From the NCBI RefSeq assembly GCF_036323735.1, contig NC_086025.1:110891688-110955687 (forward strand): a stretch of DNA of 64,000 nt, read 5' to 3'. The translations under genes were made by a program, and so were the position numbers. How positions within the stretch are numbered: position 1 is the stretch's first letter; every line of letters starts with the position of its first letter. This DNA is from Rattus norvegicus. Its lineage: Eukaryota > Chordata > Mammalia > Rodentia > Muridae. Below the pieces are notes generated by a model. It was given only the letters and a program-made list of their open reading frames with translations. It made no database searches and was not told where the DNA came from. This document shows, piece by piece, positions 11,766 through 24,249 of this stretch.

Positions 11766-11832
11766 TGAGGCAGGGTTTCTCTGTGCAGCCCTGGCTGTCC
11801 TAGAACTCACTCTGTAGATCATGCACACCATC
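11766..11832 (-). mobile_element. B1 SINE fragment
   Basis: Complement of the B1 tail half: AGGCAGGGTTTCTCTGTGCA and GTCCTAGAACTCACTCTGTAG. Confidence 0.75.
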
Positions 11833-12017
11833 CCAGCAACTTCAGACTTCACTACAGAGGTCTGCCTGACACTCACTGAACTGCATGAATGGCTGCAGCC
11901 ATCCACATTCTTAAGCACATCCCCTCACCCACACAACTCAGGGAGAACAAGCACATCTAAGGCATTAGTGTAAGAAAATAAAGTCTGAAGAGAGTGACAA
12001 GATAACGAATGACCAAA

Positions 12018-12220
12018 GGTCTAGAGCTGCAGCTCAGCTGGCAGGGTGCCTGCCTGACACACAGTAGGCCCTGGTTTCAACCCCAGCACCACATCAGCCA
12101 CACCTGCAATCTCTGCACTTAGTAGGCAGCAACAAGGTCAGCAGCTGAAGACCACCCTCACTTTACAGAAAGCCGGAAGGCAGCCTGGGCTGGGTGAGAC
12201 CATCTCTAAATTGAAAAGAA
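12018..12220 (+). mobile_element. B4-type SINE
   Basis: ID-like head (GCAGCTCAGCTGGCAGGGTGCC) with a degenerate B box, then a B1-like second half and GACCATCTCTAAA. Confidence 0.65.
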
Positions 12221-12300
12221 GAAAGTGGGCAGGCAACTCGATCTTAGTAGCAAAACAGGAACAGAACAAGGACGCAGAGGACCCCCAGGTTAACAGCTTC

Positions 12301-12403
12301 TTTTTTTTTTTTTTTTTTTTTCTTTTTTTCAGAGCTGGGGACCGAACCCAGGGCCTTGCCCTTGCTAGGCAAGCGCTCTACCACTGAGCTAAATCCCCAA
12401 CCC
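12301..12403 (-). mobile_element. ID element (AGCAAG type)
   Basis: Full ID in reverse orientation. The 18-bp duplication CCAGGTTAACAGCTTCTT is at about 12285-12302 and 12403-12420. The tail lacks GAACC, as in the other AGCAAG copies. Confidence 0.95.
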
Positions 12404-12946
12404 CAGGTTAACAGCTTCTTAACTCTCATTGAAGATAGCAAACTTACACAGTCCATTAGGAATTTCTTAGGAAATAACTGGTTAAAGTAAGGTACCCTAG
12501 AAAAGCATAAAACCAAGTGGTTTGAACTGAATACTTTGTTCTACTGAATCTTGGACTTATCCTACCCCCATACCTTCCCACCCCTCATCCTCACACCCCT
12601 ATTAACTTTATACTAAAGCTCTTTTTCCGACCCAGGCAGACAGCAATCTATTCTCAAGACTGCTTCTCCTGGACCACTTAACCTATAGCTCTTGCCTCAA
12701 TGTAAGCTTCAGAAGTGTGGGGCTGAATCCAAAACAAACAGCTACGAGGAGAGGAAGCACACATGACCCACCTTGAGCTACAACTACAACTGCACCTCTG
12801 CCTTACCTGCTTCTACGTTCTGCACCTACCTTGACTCAGCTTCACGTGGAAATGAACACACTTCATATCCCCAGTCACAGTGTAGAAAGCAGGATATCCT
12901 GCTGCATTTTTAAAGACCACGAATCTCATTTTAAAGGAATATGACA

Positions 12947-12963
12947 ACAAACAAACAAATAAA
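12947..12963. mobile_element. 17-bp A-rich insert in a 15-bp target duplication
   Basis: The perfect duplication TAAAGGAATATGACA occurs at 12932-12946 and 12964-12978. Only ACAAACAAACAAATAAA lies between, which looks like a SINE tail with no body. A local tandem duplication is the alternative. Confidence 0.6.
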
Positions 12964-13785
12964 TAAAGGAATATGACACACAAACAGGTAACTCCCAGGC
13001 ACCTTAAATACATTTCCTGTGCAAAGCCTCAACAGCCCTGGGAAGACACCACACATGTGCATACTCGATGGTGGAGCCAAGTTCACCTTTGCCCTTCAAC
13101 TAAAGATCTGTTTTTATTATAGGCTGGAATTTGAGAGCTCAAAATAAACAATTATTCCAAGTAATCTTGCTGAACTGACAGGTAAGGGTAAAGCAATTAC
13201 ACTGACCATAATCATCAGCCAGAGACGTTCAGGCAGGCTGGAAACCACATCACAAACACTCTGCTACTCGGTCCATTCAACACATGGTGCCCAGTCTCCT
13301 CCCACCAGGAGGAGCTAGACTGACTTCTAACAGCACAGGGCATGAACAAGCAAATACACTGTTATAGACAAGCCTTCATGTGACTGAGTCCAGCCAACTG
13401 AAGGCCTGAACCTCAAGAGAAACCTGTGCTGCTACCAACCACATTTGTGAGCGGAAGAAACTTGTTTGAAGCCAGTCAGTATGGGTGCCATTTGCTATGC
13501 ACCATTAGACAGCTGATATCACCGTGACACTGTGATCAGTCAGGAATTCCAAACCATTAACAAAGGTTCTGGATCTGGGGGCCACTGCCTATACTACACT
13601 GTCTTCTATCAAAGAATGGGCTTTCAAAGACCATGGGAACCAAAAATATGAGACATCTGTAAGTCAACTTTTTCTAGCAACCACATTTAAAAGGTTAAAA
13701 AGAAGTGAGATTGATTTAATAATATATTATTAATACCCTAATATATCTAAAATGTTGGAAATTCATATTGATATAAAAACGTGGT

Positions 13786-13819
13786 TTTTTTTTTTTTTTT
13801 TTTTGGGAGCCGGGGACCG
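13786..13819 (-). mobile_element. 34-bp remnant ID insertion
   Basis: On the minus strand only the last 16 or so bases of an ID body (CGGTCCCCGGCTCCC) and an A tail are present. The perfect 11-bp duplication AAAAACGTGGT is at 13775-13785 and 13820-13830. This is extreme 5' truncation. Confidence 0.85.
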
Positions 13820-14242
13820 AAAAACGTGGTATTTTTAAAGCATAATGAAATATTTCACACAATTTTTGTAGTAGTTCTTCAAAGCCTATGTTTAATAAAT
13901 TTGCAGTGCAAACCAGCTAACTCAGGTCCTTGACAGTAAGATGTGGCTGGTGGCTCTAGCATGGTGTCTTCTCTGCAGCTTGTTTTCCCTGCAGAAAGTG
14001 GCATAATACACGAAATATCAAACACCCACAGGACTGCTCTTCTCTTGACTCGGCTACCTCATTACACAGGTTCCTAAGGGGGAGCAGATGGTCCTTACCT
14101 ATCTACTACCAGGAAAAGGAAGGACCCCTTGGAAAAAAGAAACAAAAGAAATTAATTCTTCCTACAAGTACCAAAACCAAGGGCATAGAAAACACTTCCC
14201 TCAGCCATCACTCAATGAAGGAAATAGAGGGGTAAAAATCGG

Positions 14243-14400
14243 AGGAAGACAGGCATGGTAGCTCAACATCTTTAACCCCAGCACTTGGGGCAAAGGCATC
14301 CAGTGGATCTCTGTGAGTTTCAATACTAGTCTGGTCTACATCTAGTTTACATAGTGTTCTAAGACAGCCAGGACTATAGAGACTGTGTCTCAAATAAAAA
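14243..14400 (+). mobile_element. B1 SINE with internal insertion
   Basis: B1 head CAGGCATGGTAGCTCAACATC, middle AGTCTGGTCTACATCTAG with about 20 extra bases, and tail CAAATAAAAA. Confidence 0.75.
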
Positions 14401-14402
14401 GT

Positions 14403-14622
14403 GGGGCCTGGAGTTAAGAGCACTGGCTACCCTTCCAGACCACATGAGCTCAATTCCCAGCATCCACCCAACGACTCACAACTATTTATAACTCCTATTC
14501 CAGGGGATATGTTGCACCTTCTCTGGCCTTCCCAGGTATTACATACACATGGTTCACAAACATACATGCAAGCAAAATATCCATACATATATACAAAAAG
14601 ATAAACAGACAGACAGACAGAT
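14403..14622 (+). mobile_element. B3/B2-type SINE ending in (GACA)n
   Basis: The head is truncated (TTAAGAGCACTGGCTAC), followed by CCCAGCATCCACC and the CA/TA tail, ending in GACAGACAGACAG at about 14605-14622. The stretch 14623-15360 is unique with no feature seen. Confidence 0.65.
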
Positions 14623-15360
14623 GCAGGACGGGAAAAGGCAGAGGAGGCACATCTGGGTTTCCCCAATTGGCTCCTTTGCTGCCCATCCCTCATACCAATG
14701 AATGCTGCTACCTCTTAGATCCTTAATTTAAAGAAAGATCAAAAAACCTAGAGTCCTTTAAGAGACAATGATTCCCCACTAAAAGTCCACTCTAGTGTAC
14801 CCAACTCACCCTTTGCCTCCTTCTCTACTATTTCTACATTCATCATGACAGAAAAAGCCATATGTGTTAGTCACAGCAGCCATCCCAAGGGGCCTAGGCA
14901 AAACAAAGAAGCCAGCTGGAAACAGCTGCAGTGAGATCTACTGCAGTGAAAGCAGAAGGAAGGGGATGGATCCCATTTGATGAGAGCAGGAGGAAGGGGG
15001 TGAATTCAGTGTGTCACACATGATCCCACCTGGCTACAGAAAAGTTGCTTCTGATCTTTTCTTTTGCCAAACAATGTTTCTTCTTTCTTTTTATGATTCT
15101 TTTCCTAATGAAGGATGACAGATTCACAACCAAAGACCCCATGAAAGTACTAGCCGATATGTGAGAGAGAGCACTGCCACTGTGAGTCTTCCACAGTACA
15201 TAGCAGAGCCAAACCCACCAAGTAAGAAACGAATGTTTTAATATTTAATAGTATCTGCTAAAGTCAAACACCTCTGACTTAAATAAAACTTTTAAAAGAA
15301 AAATATCCATTTCGAATAATGGGCTTGCTACACAAATTTAAGGACCTAAATTAGAGTTCC

Positions 15361-15511
15361 CAGAACCCACAAGGGCAGGGTGTGGAAGCATAAGAATGTA
15401 ATCCCAGCACTTCTATTGTCAAGTCAGGAGGCTGGAGACGGGAGAATCGTCCAGAAGCGTTTAGACCAGCTAGCCTGGCTTTGGCAACAGCAAAAAAAAA
15501 AAAAAAAAAAA
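15361..15511 (+). mobile_element. diverged B1/B4-type SINE with A20 tail
   Basis: AGGGTGTGGAAGCATAAGAA, TAATCCCAGCACTTCTATTG, and a long A run at about 15492-15511. The stretch 15512-16180 is unique with an A12 run near 15640; no gene seen. Confidence 0.55.
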
Positions 15512-16180
15512 AGCGGGGGAAGGAAAAGAGCCTGACGAGAAAGCACCACAAAAACTGACACCCAGAGAATCAGTTCTAGAGCAGAGCGGCTCCTCTCTTG
15601 GACCTCAAATGACAAAGATCTTACAAGCACTCTGTTGGTTAAAAAAAAAAAAGGACTCAGAAGTAGTTTTTTGGGTGTTTTGTCTTGTTTTAATAAATCT
15701 AAGCAACCAGACTCAGTACTATTGATCAATTTTCCATTGTGGCCACAAGCTGGTCACACATTAATTCCAGAAGTCAATCCTAAAAGGAAAGTGGCTAACA
15801 CAGGCCCTGCTACAATACCAAAATGAACTGCAGTGCTCCAAAGAGAGCTTCTCAGGGACTGTCATGGAGAGAAGAGCAGACTTTTCCTGGCATCATGCAC
15901 ACTAACAGTAACTTGGTGGGCACAGTACAGGAGACCTGAGAACTAATGGGCAGTCACTTCCACTGGTTCTCTATACCCAGATGGCCATCCTTCAGAACCT
16001 TGGGCTTATAACTCAGAAGAATTTGACCACACTTTCCTTGGGTGGTCAGTCTGACATTCTTCAGCCACTATAGTCACATGATAGATGCAGGCCAAATCCA
16101 AGACAACAGTCAAACCCTTACGAGAGTGGAAGGAAGGCTGCCTTCAAACAAGGAGTAGAGTCATTATTAAAAGCCAATGA

Positions 16181-16309
16181 AGCCAGACATGGTGGCACAT
16201 ACTTTAACCCAAGAAGGAGAAGCAAGTGGATGTCACTAAGTTTAAGACCAGTTTCATCTACTTAGCCAGTTCCTAGGCTAGGCAAGACTATCTCAAAAAG
16301 CAAATAACC
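16181..16309 (+). mobile_element. B1 SINE
   Basis: GCCAGACATGGTGGCACATA head and GACTATCTCAAAAAGC end; its tail has grown into a GATA microsatellite. Confidence 0.8.

Positions 16310-16373
<64 letters not shown>
16310..16373. repeat. (GATA)n microsatellite
   Basis: About sixteen uninterrupted GATA units. The sequence after it to 16688 is unique. Confidence 0.95.
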
Positions 16374-16688
16374 CCAGCCAGGGAAAAGGCCCTTCTCTCC
16401 TATCACCTGCCATCAGTAACACTATCCCTAAGCAAGACACATGATTCCAAATACATGTTCCTTCTTCCCCGTTTTCTTCCTTTCTCTACAGATTGTTATT
16501 TCTTCCACAGATGTTATTTACTATGACACTATGTTATGAAACATTTTGCAGTAACAGAGTCAAGGAAATCCTATAAGCAGTGGATGGCAAGTAGAGAAGA
16601 GGGAAACAAGACAAAGGGGCTGTTTCCAGAGCAAGACGAAGTTAGGTAGGACACATTTATTGACAGCTTCACTGAAGACTCTAAAGGC

Positions 16689-16820
16689 TATACTTTAATA
16701 ATCCCATCATCTGAGGGGCAGAAGGTCAGCAGCACAAAGTCATCTTCTGCTAGCTAGAGTGAGTCTGAGGCCAACCTGGTCTTCATAAGAAGATCCTGTC
16801 TCAAAACAAAACAAAAAAAG
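16689..16820 (+). mobile_element. old B1-type SINE
   Basis: TTTAATAATCCCATCATCTG, GAGGCCAACCTGGTCTTCAT, then GATCCTGTCTCAAAAC and an A-rich tail. The sequence from 16821 to 17614 is unique; a 131-codon frame at 16874-17269 is not recognisable as a protein. Confidence 0.6.
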
Positions 16821-17614
16821 TACAAGAATTTTTCCAACTTTAGATAACATTCTGCATCTTTCCCCACTTTCTTTTGTTTCTCTATTTCTCAGTGTCAACA
16901 AAGCTAAGATCATGTATTAAATTCCAGTTCAATTTTGTGTCATATAATCATATCTTTCTCACCAACGAAACAACAATTGAGGCCCTACATCATACACACC
17001 CAACTCAACACAGAGCAGAGCCTCAAGTAACACCTCTGACTGGGTTATATCTCACACACAAGTGCAGAGCTCAGATGGACAGACTGAATCTAAACGAGGA
17101 ACAGATGAAACTGGGTCACACTCCAGTGATGGAGGAAAAAATTTCTGACCAATCATGGAAGCTGTGGTGGAGAAGGGGAGGTCTCAACCTTCACATGACA
17201 ATCAAAGAACCAGTAACAGAGCTACAGCCCGAGACTTTTCATCCCGCCTCTTTCCTGATGCACGTCTGATGACAGAAAATTCCTCCAATTAGGCTGGAAG
17301 AATCAATGCCACAGTAACAACAACAACAAAAAGATCATTTTAATATAACTCGTCTTGTTTTCGAGGGTAACTTGAGAAAGCCAACAAATTAGAGTGGCCC
17401 AGGCCAGCTAAAGAGGGGCCTGCAGAGTAGGAAAGGTAAGGAGAGTTTGTAGGAAGAAATTACCATTAGCTGAGAAGTCAGAGGACACAATTCAAGTGTG
17501 CATATCTTTCCTACAACGGTTTTTTAGTTTTCAGCCAAGATAACAAGGTAGTCATGTTAGAATCTAAGGTCAAAGTACAAACTAACCTTCTTTAAAGCAG
17601 TTGAGTTTTTTCCC

Positions 17615-17795
17615 CTTATTGTGTGTGTATTCAAGAACCTAGTGCCCACAGAGATCAGAAAGGCACTAGATCTCCCAGAACTAGAGTTAAAGAGGACTGT
17701 GAGCCACCATGTGGGTGCTGGGAACCAAACTCAGGTCTTCTGCAAGACCAGCCAGTGGTCTAAGTCACTGAGGCATTCTACAGGTCCCAAGCTGA
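17615..17795 (-). mobile_element. B3-type SINE
   Basis: Complement of B3/B2: GTGAGCCACCATGTGGGTGC, GGAACCAAACTCAGGTC and AAGTCACTGAGGCATTC. Confidence 0.65.
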
Positions 17796-17817
17796 CCTTT
17801 TAAAAAAGAACTAATAC

Positions 17818-18010
17818 AAGGCTAGACAGATGGCTCAGTGGTTAAGAGCACTGACTGCTCTTCCAAAAGTCCTGAGTTCAATTCCCAGCAACCACATGGT
17901 GGCTCACAATCATCTGTAATGAGATCCGACGCCCTCTTCTGGTATGTCTGAAGACAGCTACAGCGTGCTCATATACATAAAATAAATAAATAAATCTTCA
18001 AAAAAAAAAT
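17818..18010 (+). mobile_element. B2 SINE
   Basis: Nearly complete B2: GATGGCTCAGTGGTTAAGAG, CAACCACATGGTGGCTCAC, GCCCTCTTCTGGTATGTCTG and the ATAAATAAATAAATC tail. Confidence 0.92.
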
Positions 18011-18054
18011 CTTTCTGGACTCTTTTAATCCTAAAAAGCTCCTACATTCCTTGG

Positions 18055-18152
18055 GTTCCCTGGCTCAGGCCCATAATCCCAGAACTGCTACGACAGGAGG
18101 ATTATCAGAAGTACCAGATTAGCCTGGGCTACTTAGTGAAACTATGTCAAAA
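18055..18152 (+). mobile_element. old B1/PB1-type monomer
   Basis: GGCCCATAATCCCAGAACTG, AGGAGGATTATCAGAAG, TAGCCTGGGCTACTTAGTG. The following 18153-18440 is unique. Confidence 0.55.
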
Positions 18153-18442
18153 AGGAAAGACAACAGAGAAAGACTCCTTGATCTCCTGCATCTTCTGTAT
18201 CTTCAGCTATGCCCACCAGGACCCCCACACATCCCAGCACACACTTCCTGCCAGCAGGGAGGGCCTCAAGACTCTTACTGGGATTTGGTATTTTTTCATT
18301 CCCCACTGACAGTTCTTCTACTAGTTTATCTCATCTACTATACAGGAAATGTTTACTAAGTGACTACGTTTACTGTGTTCCAATATAAAAGAGGAACTAA
18401 GAAGGCTAGCTCCTGGCCCTACCTTTAAAAATTACAGCCTAG

Positions 18443-18547
18443 GGGCTGGGGATTTAGCTCAGTGGTAGAGCGCTTACCTAGGAAGCGCAAGGCCCTGGGT
18501 TCGGTCCCCAGCTCCGAAAAAAAGAACCAAAAAAAAAAAAAAAAAAA
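18443..18547 (+). mobile_element. ID element (AGGAAG/GAACC type)
   Basis: Full ID with the CTTACCTAGGAAG variant and tail AAAAAAAGAACC. Duplication AAAATTACAGCCTAG / AAAATTGCAGCCTAG (one mismatch) at about 18428-18442 and 18548-18562. Confidence 0.95.
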
Positions 18548-18614
18548 AAAAATTGCAGCCTAGAGGGCTCTTCAACCCTAAACTTCTTATCGTGGCAAAT
18601 AAGAATGGGAAAGA

Positions 18615-18765
18615 AGTCAGTGGTGATAGTACACACCTTTAATCCCAGCACTCAGGAGGTACAAGCAGGGGGATGCCACCAGCCCAGTCTACAGAAGGAG
18701 TTCCAGGATGGCCAGAGATACACAGAAAAATTCTGTCTCAACAAACAAACAAGTAAGCAAACAAA
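18615..18765 (+). mobile_element. B1 SINE
   Basis: CACACCTTTAATCCCAGCAC, AGTTCCAGGATGGCCAGAG, ATTCTGTCTCAACAAAC. Confidence 0.8.
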
Positions 18766-18884
18766 GAATGGAAGAGAATGAGAATGGAAAAGGCAACTGT
18801 CACACACACATGCCGCTAAACACAGCTAACTGCTGACATGGGCACCTCTAACTGCAGAGTAGATCGCCAGCCACTAGCTTTGTA

Positions 18885-18909
18885 TGGGGGTGGGGGTGGG
18901 GGTGGTGGA
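18885..18909. repeat. (TGGGGG)n G-rich tract
   Basis: Three G5 runs separated by single T, then GGTGG. It is a short G-rich tract with possible G-quadruplex character on the plus strand. Confidence 0.8.
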
Positions 18910-18973
18910 GAACAGACAAGGAATATTTGTATGAACAAATCTGCATATTAATTTTAAATTAAAAAGACTTTAA

Positions 18974-19075
18974 AGGCCAGATGTGGTGCACACCTATAAT
19001 TCCAGCACTCAGGAGGCTGAGGCAAGAGGAAGGATCACAAGTCCAACACCAACCTGGTCTACAAAGCAAGGTTCT
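18974..19075 (+). mobile_element. B1 SINE, 3' truncated
   Basis: AGGCCAGATGTGGTGCACAC, TTCCAGCACTCAGGAGGCTG, CAACCTGGTCTACAAAGC. The stretch 19076-19787 is unique, with no gene seen. Confidence 0.75.
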
Positions 19076-19787
19076 TTTTTTTTAATATCTAAATTAAATT
19101 TTTAAAAATGAAAGTAAAAAAATTTTCAAGAAAGTGATGTCTAGTAAATTTTCAGTCCTTCTGTCTGAAGAACACAGTGTCCAGTTGCAACTGGAGCTCC
19201 ACACCAGTCACCAGATGATATGGCAAGGTTTACAAAGACGACTGGAAAAAGAGAAAATCGTATTTTATAAATTACTATCTAACTCAACAACTGTTCTGTA
19301 AGTTAGTACAGCTTCGACCACCAAACTGCAGGACAGTCCTTCACTGTGGGACCGGAGGACTAATTATGACGTCATGCAGCAGCTCTGCCCTGTATCCACT
19401 AGACGCAAGCATCTCTACAGCTAGAAGTCTAGCCAAGGACAGAGCGATTTCAGCCCCTCCATCCATCCTCTTCACCTCTTCAGCCTCCAGCTTATGAATC
19501 ATTCTACTTACAGCTTGTTCAGTGATCTCACTCTTGAGTCTGGTTTGTTCAACACTCAAACTGACGGACATATATCCACACTAGACTCCAAGTTCTTATT
19601 TCCAGTGGTCCCCTACACAGTCACCCTCAGACCCTCAGATCACAAGCTCCTTGCTATCCTCTTCTCTAGCGCTTTGAGTCTGTCCAAACCGACCTCCTTC
19701 ACCAGCCGATCAATTCTTGGTCCTGAGTAGGGGCACTAGACTACACTCATGGACTTTTAGGTCCATCTGAGGAACTTAGAAACCTGA

Positions 19788-19990
19788 GGCTGGCAAGATG
19801 GCCCAGCAGATAAGGGAGCTCTCCATGAAGGCCTAGCAACCTCAGTTTGATCCCTAGAATCACATAATAGTGGAAGGAAAGAACCAATTCCACAAAGTTC
19901 TCATAACCAACACAGGTTACACTACGGCATGTATATCTACACATACATATCGTTCACATATATACAAATTATTTATATACTTTATAAAAA
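19788..19990 (+). mobile_element. B3-type SINE
   Basis: GAGGCTGGCAAGATGGCCCAG head, CCTCAGTTTGATCCCTAGAA box and a TA/CA-rich tail. Confidence 0.65.
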
Positions 19991-20160
19991 TTTTAGAAAA
20001 GAAATTTTTATCCAGACTGCCTGACTCCAAGCCAGAGTCCTCCAAGTACCCTTACTACACTAGAGGAGCAACTACTCTTTTGTCTTGTTCTGTTTGGGGT
20101 TTTTCATTGTTGCTGCTGCTTCAGTTTTCTGCCCCACCCCCACCCCCCAAGCCTTTTTCC

Positions 20161-20245
20161 TTTTTTTCCCAGAGTTGAGGACTAAACCCAGGGCCTTGTA
20201 CTTGCTAAGCAAGCACTCTACCACTGAGCTAAATCCCCAAACCCC
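20161..20245 (-). mobile_element. older ID element (AGCAAG type)
   Basis: Reverse-orientation ID with several substitutions (for example CTTGTACTTGCTAAGC). No clear target duplication was found. Confidence 0.88.
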
Positions 20246-20417
20246 CAGTTTTGATTTTTAATTAGCATACAAAGAGTTAGATATAATGACATTTCAAACA
20301 AAGTATGTTTTAAAAGATCCTCCTCTCCACTCACATCAGCAACTCCCCTGTCCCCTTATCCCCTTATAACCTCCCTGCCCCATCTCTCTCATGTCATAAA
20401 AAATACTCAACACAGAG

Positions 20418-20595
20418 CCTGAAATGCTCACTGCTTCAGAGCGCTCATCACCTAGCACCCACACGGTGGCTCACAACAACCTACAAGTCCAGTCCCAGGG
20501 GAACCTGCGCACTCTTCTGGCCTCCACAGACACCAGGCACACAAGTAGTACAAAGACTTACATGCAGGCAAAACACCACAAACATAAATACAATT
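20418..20595 (+). mobile_element. B3/B2-type SINE
   Basis: TAGCACCCACACGGTGGCTC, ACTCTTCTGGCCTCCACAG, then a CATAAATA-type tail; the head is worn. Confidence 0.65.
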
Positions 20596-20715
20596 TTAAA
20601 ATATATGGAAAGGTTCACAAATTTGCAAGTTACCCATGAGGAGTATGGGTAACTGGCTTTCTCTGCATCGTCTTGTTTCAGTGTTATATGCTGCGCACAC
20701 AAGCATTGCTCTTAC

Positions 20716-20824
20716 TTTTCTGAGACAGGGTCTCACTATATAACCCTGTACTCATAACAATCCTCCTGCTTTATACCCTCTCAAGTATGAGGTTATATGT
20801 GTCTGTCCACCACTGCTCAGGATA
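20716..20824 (-). mobile_element. B1 SINE, diverged
   Basis: TTCTGAGACAGGGTCTCACT and the complement of the B1 head near CCACTGCTCAGG. Confidence 0.6.
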
Positions 20825-20875
20825 GAGCAGCTATCAGCTATTCCTCCTACCCAGCAACCTCGCATTCACAAGGAT

Positions 20876-21756
<881 letters not shown>

Positions 21757-21837
21757 AGTTGCAGTGCAGGGGAAGAAATCCAGGGCCTTGGAAGTGCTAG
21801 GCAAGTGCTTTACTACTGAGCTCCCCAGCCAGCCCTC
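21757..21837 (-). mobile_element. old ID/B4-type SINE fragment
   Basis: Complement of an ID-like unit: AATCCAGGGCCTTGGAAGTG and CTTTACTACTGAGCTCCCCAG. The stretch 21838-22924 is unique with no gene seen. Confidence 0.65.
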
Positions 21838-22924
21838 AAATTGTATTAATAACCTACAAAGAGCATCACGCCACCAGCCCCACTATAGAACATAGTCCTT
21901 GAGAGATATGACAACCACACGCAGTTAGCTTTGTGAACTGGCACAATGTGGTCAGGGGAAGACTGTCTTGAGGGTGCCTGGGACACTGTGAAAACCCCCA
22001 CTCTCAGCCTTGCAAGCCCTGTCCATTAACACGCCATTGCTTCTGTCTGGAATGGACTGTTCTTCCTCTCCCTGTCAATGCTCAGTAGCAGCTCCAGCAA
22101 AACGCTCTTGAGAACTCTTCGCCCCCCTCCTGCAGACACCATGCTCTCTGCCGTCCAGTCTGTTGGTCGGTCGCAGAAGCTCCTCTATCTACCATCAGCT
22201 CAGCTTTGGGAACCAAAGGCTGCTCCCAAGTCCATCTGCCCATAAATGCCAACAAGAAGACCAACCAATGAAGATGCAGATACCTGCAGAGGCTTACGCA
22301 TGGGTTCTGACTCACCTGGTTTCTTCTCCGCTCATTTCCTGATCTGGACTTGGCCTTTTATAACTGTACTGTGAAATGATTCACTTGCATGCACATTCAA
22401 TTTTCTAACATTACTTTCTATTTTAATCCTCTCTGCCTTTGTCCGCCCCTGTACATAAGCACTTCAACACTAAATGCATTAACAATATATGCAGAAATAT
22501 GCATAAAAGCATACAGACCATAAATATGCAAAATAAGCATGGAAATACTCGATGGTCTCACAAAACTTTTATTCATCAAAATTAAGTTGACTGTGTGACA
22601 CCAAACACTACAAGTGCCATTCTCGGCTGTCCTGGCAGAGCCACTGTGCCTCTGCTCTGACACATCCTACATCACTTATTTTCTGTAGCACGCACAGGTT
22701 TACAGACCCGAAGTCCTGTAGTTAGTGCTATAGGATTTTAATAAATGTTCTTGTTTGCAGTGGTGGGATGAACCTCATGAATGCTCCATAAATACTCAAC
22801 CACTAAGCGTCACACCTAGCCAATGCATGCAATCAGCCCCCTTCGTATACTGCTTCACGTCAGAGTTTCAGGTATTTGGTCAAATAATCAAAACTGTTTT
22901 TAAACCTGAGGTTTCAAACTGTCC

Positions 22925-23035
22925 ACCTTCCCATTTGGTCCTTACAGCTGGAGTTACAGGTGGTGTGAACTGCCATGTGCGTGTGGTAGTTGACCTAAGT
23001 CCTCTCCAAGAGCAGAAGGAGCTCTCTTAACAATA
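22925..23035 (-). mobile_element. possible B3 SINE fragment
   Basis: AGCTGGAGTTACAGGTGGTGTGAACTGCCATG resembles the reverse of the B3 middle, and TCCAAGAGCAGAAGG the reverse of its head side. Weak. Confidence 0.4.
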
Positions 23036-23061
23036 GGACTTTATTAAAGTCTTTTCACCAG

Positions 23062-23158
23062 ACAACACAGACCTGGCTAGCCTTGAACTCATCTCAGAAA
23101 TCCAACCGCCCCTGTGTCCCACTGCTGGAAAAAGGTATACAGCACCACACTAGGCTAA
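23062..23158 (-). mobile_element. B1 SINE fragment
   Basis: CCTGGCTAGCCTTGAACTCA is the complement of the B1 middle; the end is worn. Confidence 0.65.
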
Positions 23159-23348
23159 GAGATATATTCATATAGCAAAGAACAAAAAAGTACTTAAAAC
23201 ATTGGCAATTTTTCTTTTAGAGGAAAAAAAATTAATAAATTTTTATTTTAAATGACTCTTTTTAAGGATTTTTCAAAACAGAAAAGATTCTCACTGTAGA
23301 GATTTGAAATAGAATGGCCCACCATCAGCTCCTATGTTGGACTACTTA

Positions 23349-23775
23349 GCCTGTGGTGAGTGGAACAATTCGGGAAGAATTAGAAGGTGGAAGGTATGGC
23401 CTTGTTGGAATAGGTGTGACTCTGGCTGCAGGCTTTAAGGTTTCAAAAGACGGTTGCCATTCCCACTGTGTTCTCTGCCTCCTGCTTAGGGATCCAGACG
23501 GGAGTTCTCAACTGCTCTGCAACTATGTCTTTGTTCTACCGTCATGAACTTTAACCCTCTAAACCACAAGCCCAGTTAAACCCTATCTTTCTTTCTTTCT
23601 TTTTTTTTTTTTTTTTTTTTTTTGGTTCTTTTTTTTCCGGAGCTGGGGATCGAACCCAGGGCCTTGCGCTTCCTAGGCAAGCGCTCTACCACTGAGCTAA
23701 ATCCCCAACCCCAAACCCTATCTTTCATAACTTGCTTTGGTTGTGTTGTCACAGCAACAAAAAAGTAATCTGACA
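23349..23775 (+). mobile_element. MaLR-type LTR copy interrupted by an ID element
   Basis: GGTATGGCCTTGTTGGAATAG near the start and TTTCATAACTTGCTTTGG with CAGCAACAAAAAAGTAATC at the end are shared with rodent MaLR-type LTRs and with the copy at 56783. The ID at 23593-23712 splits it. Family name uncertain. Confidence 0.5.
23593..23712 (-). mobile_element. ID element (AGGAAG/GAACC type) nested in LTR
   Basis: Reverse-orientation ID; tail carries GAACC. Duplication AAACCCTATCTTTC is at about 23578-23591 and 23713-23726, which proves insertion into the older LTR. Confidence 0.95.
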
Positions 23776-24249
23776 CCACCTATCTGAGATAGTCAAATGT
23801 CTTCCTACCTTAAACCTGAACCTCTCAAATGGTGGTCTAACAACTTATGGTGCTGTGTGAATGAGGAGGCCATAGTCATAAAGAAACACAGGTGTTCAAA
23901 TATAATAACCAAAAGATTAACTCAAAATCCAACATGTAATAAACACAGTGTCTACCGTGTTCATCCACGTCACTGCAGCTTTGGCTCTGAGTATACATCA
24001 TGCACACGAACATGCCTGTCAACAGACACTGCCTGAAATACCTCAGTTTAGACAGAAGCTGTTTCATGTTACAAATGATAGTGTTTTTACTGCTCTGGTA
24101 GAAATGAGATGGTTTAATCATGAAGACTTAAAAGTTCCCTACCATCATTCTTCAGAACATATCAAATTAATACATCTCTGGATTGTATTATTGGAACATT
24201 TGATTTTTTTTTTTGAGCTGCTGACATTTCATTTTTAAAAATCATTCAA

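Larger units (their letters stand above)
12404..14242. other. unique sequence with two micro-insertions
   Basis: No gene is seen. It contains the tail-only insertion at 12947-12963, the 34-bp ID footprint at 13786-13819, and an AT-rich stretch around 13710-13760. Confidence 0.5.
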
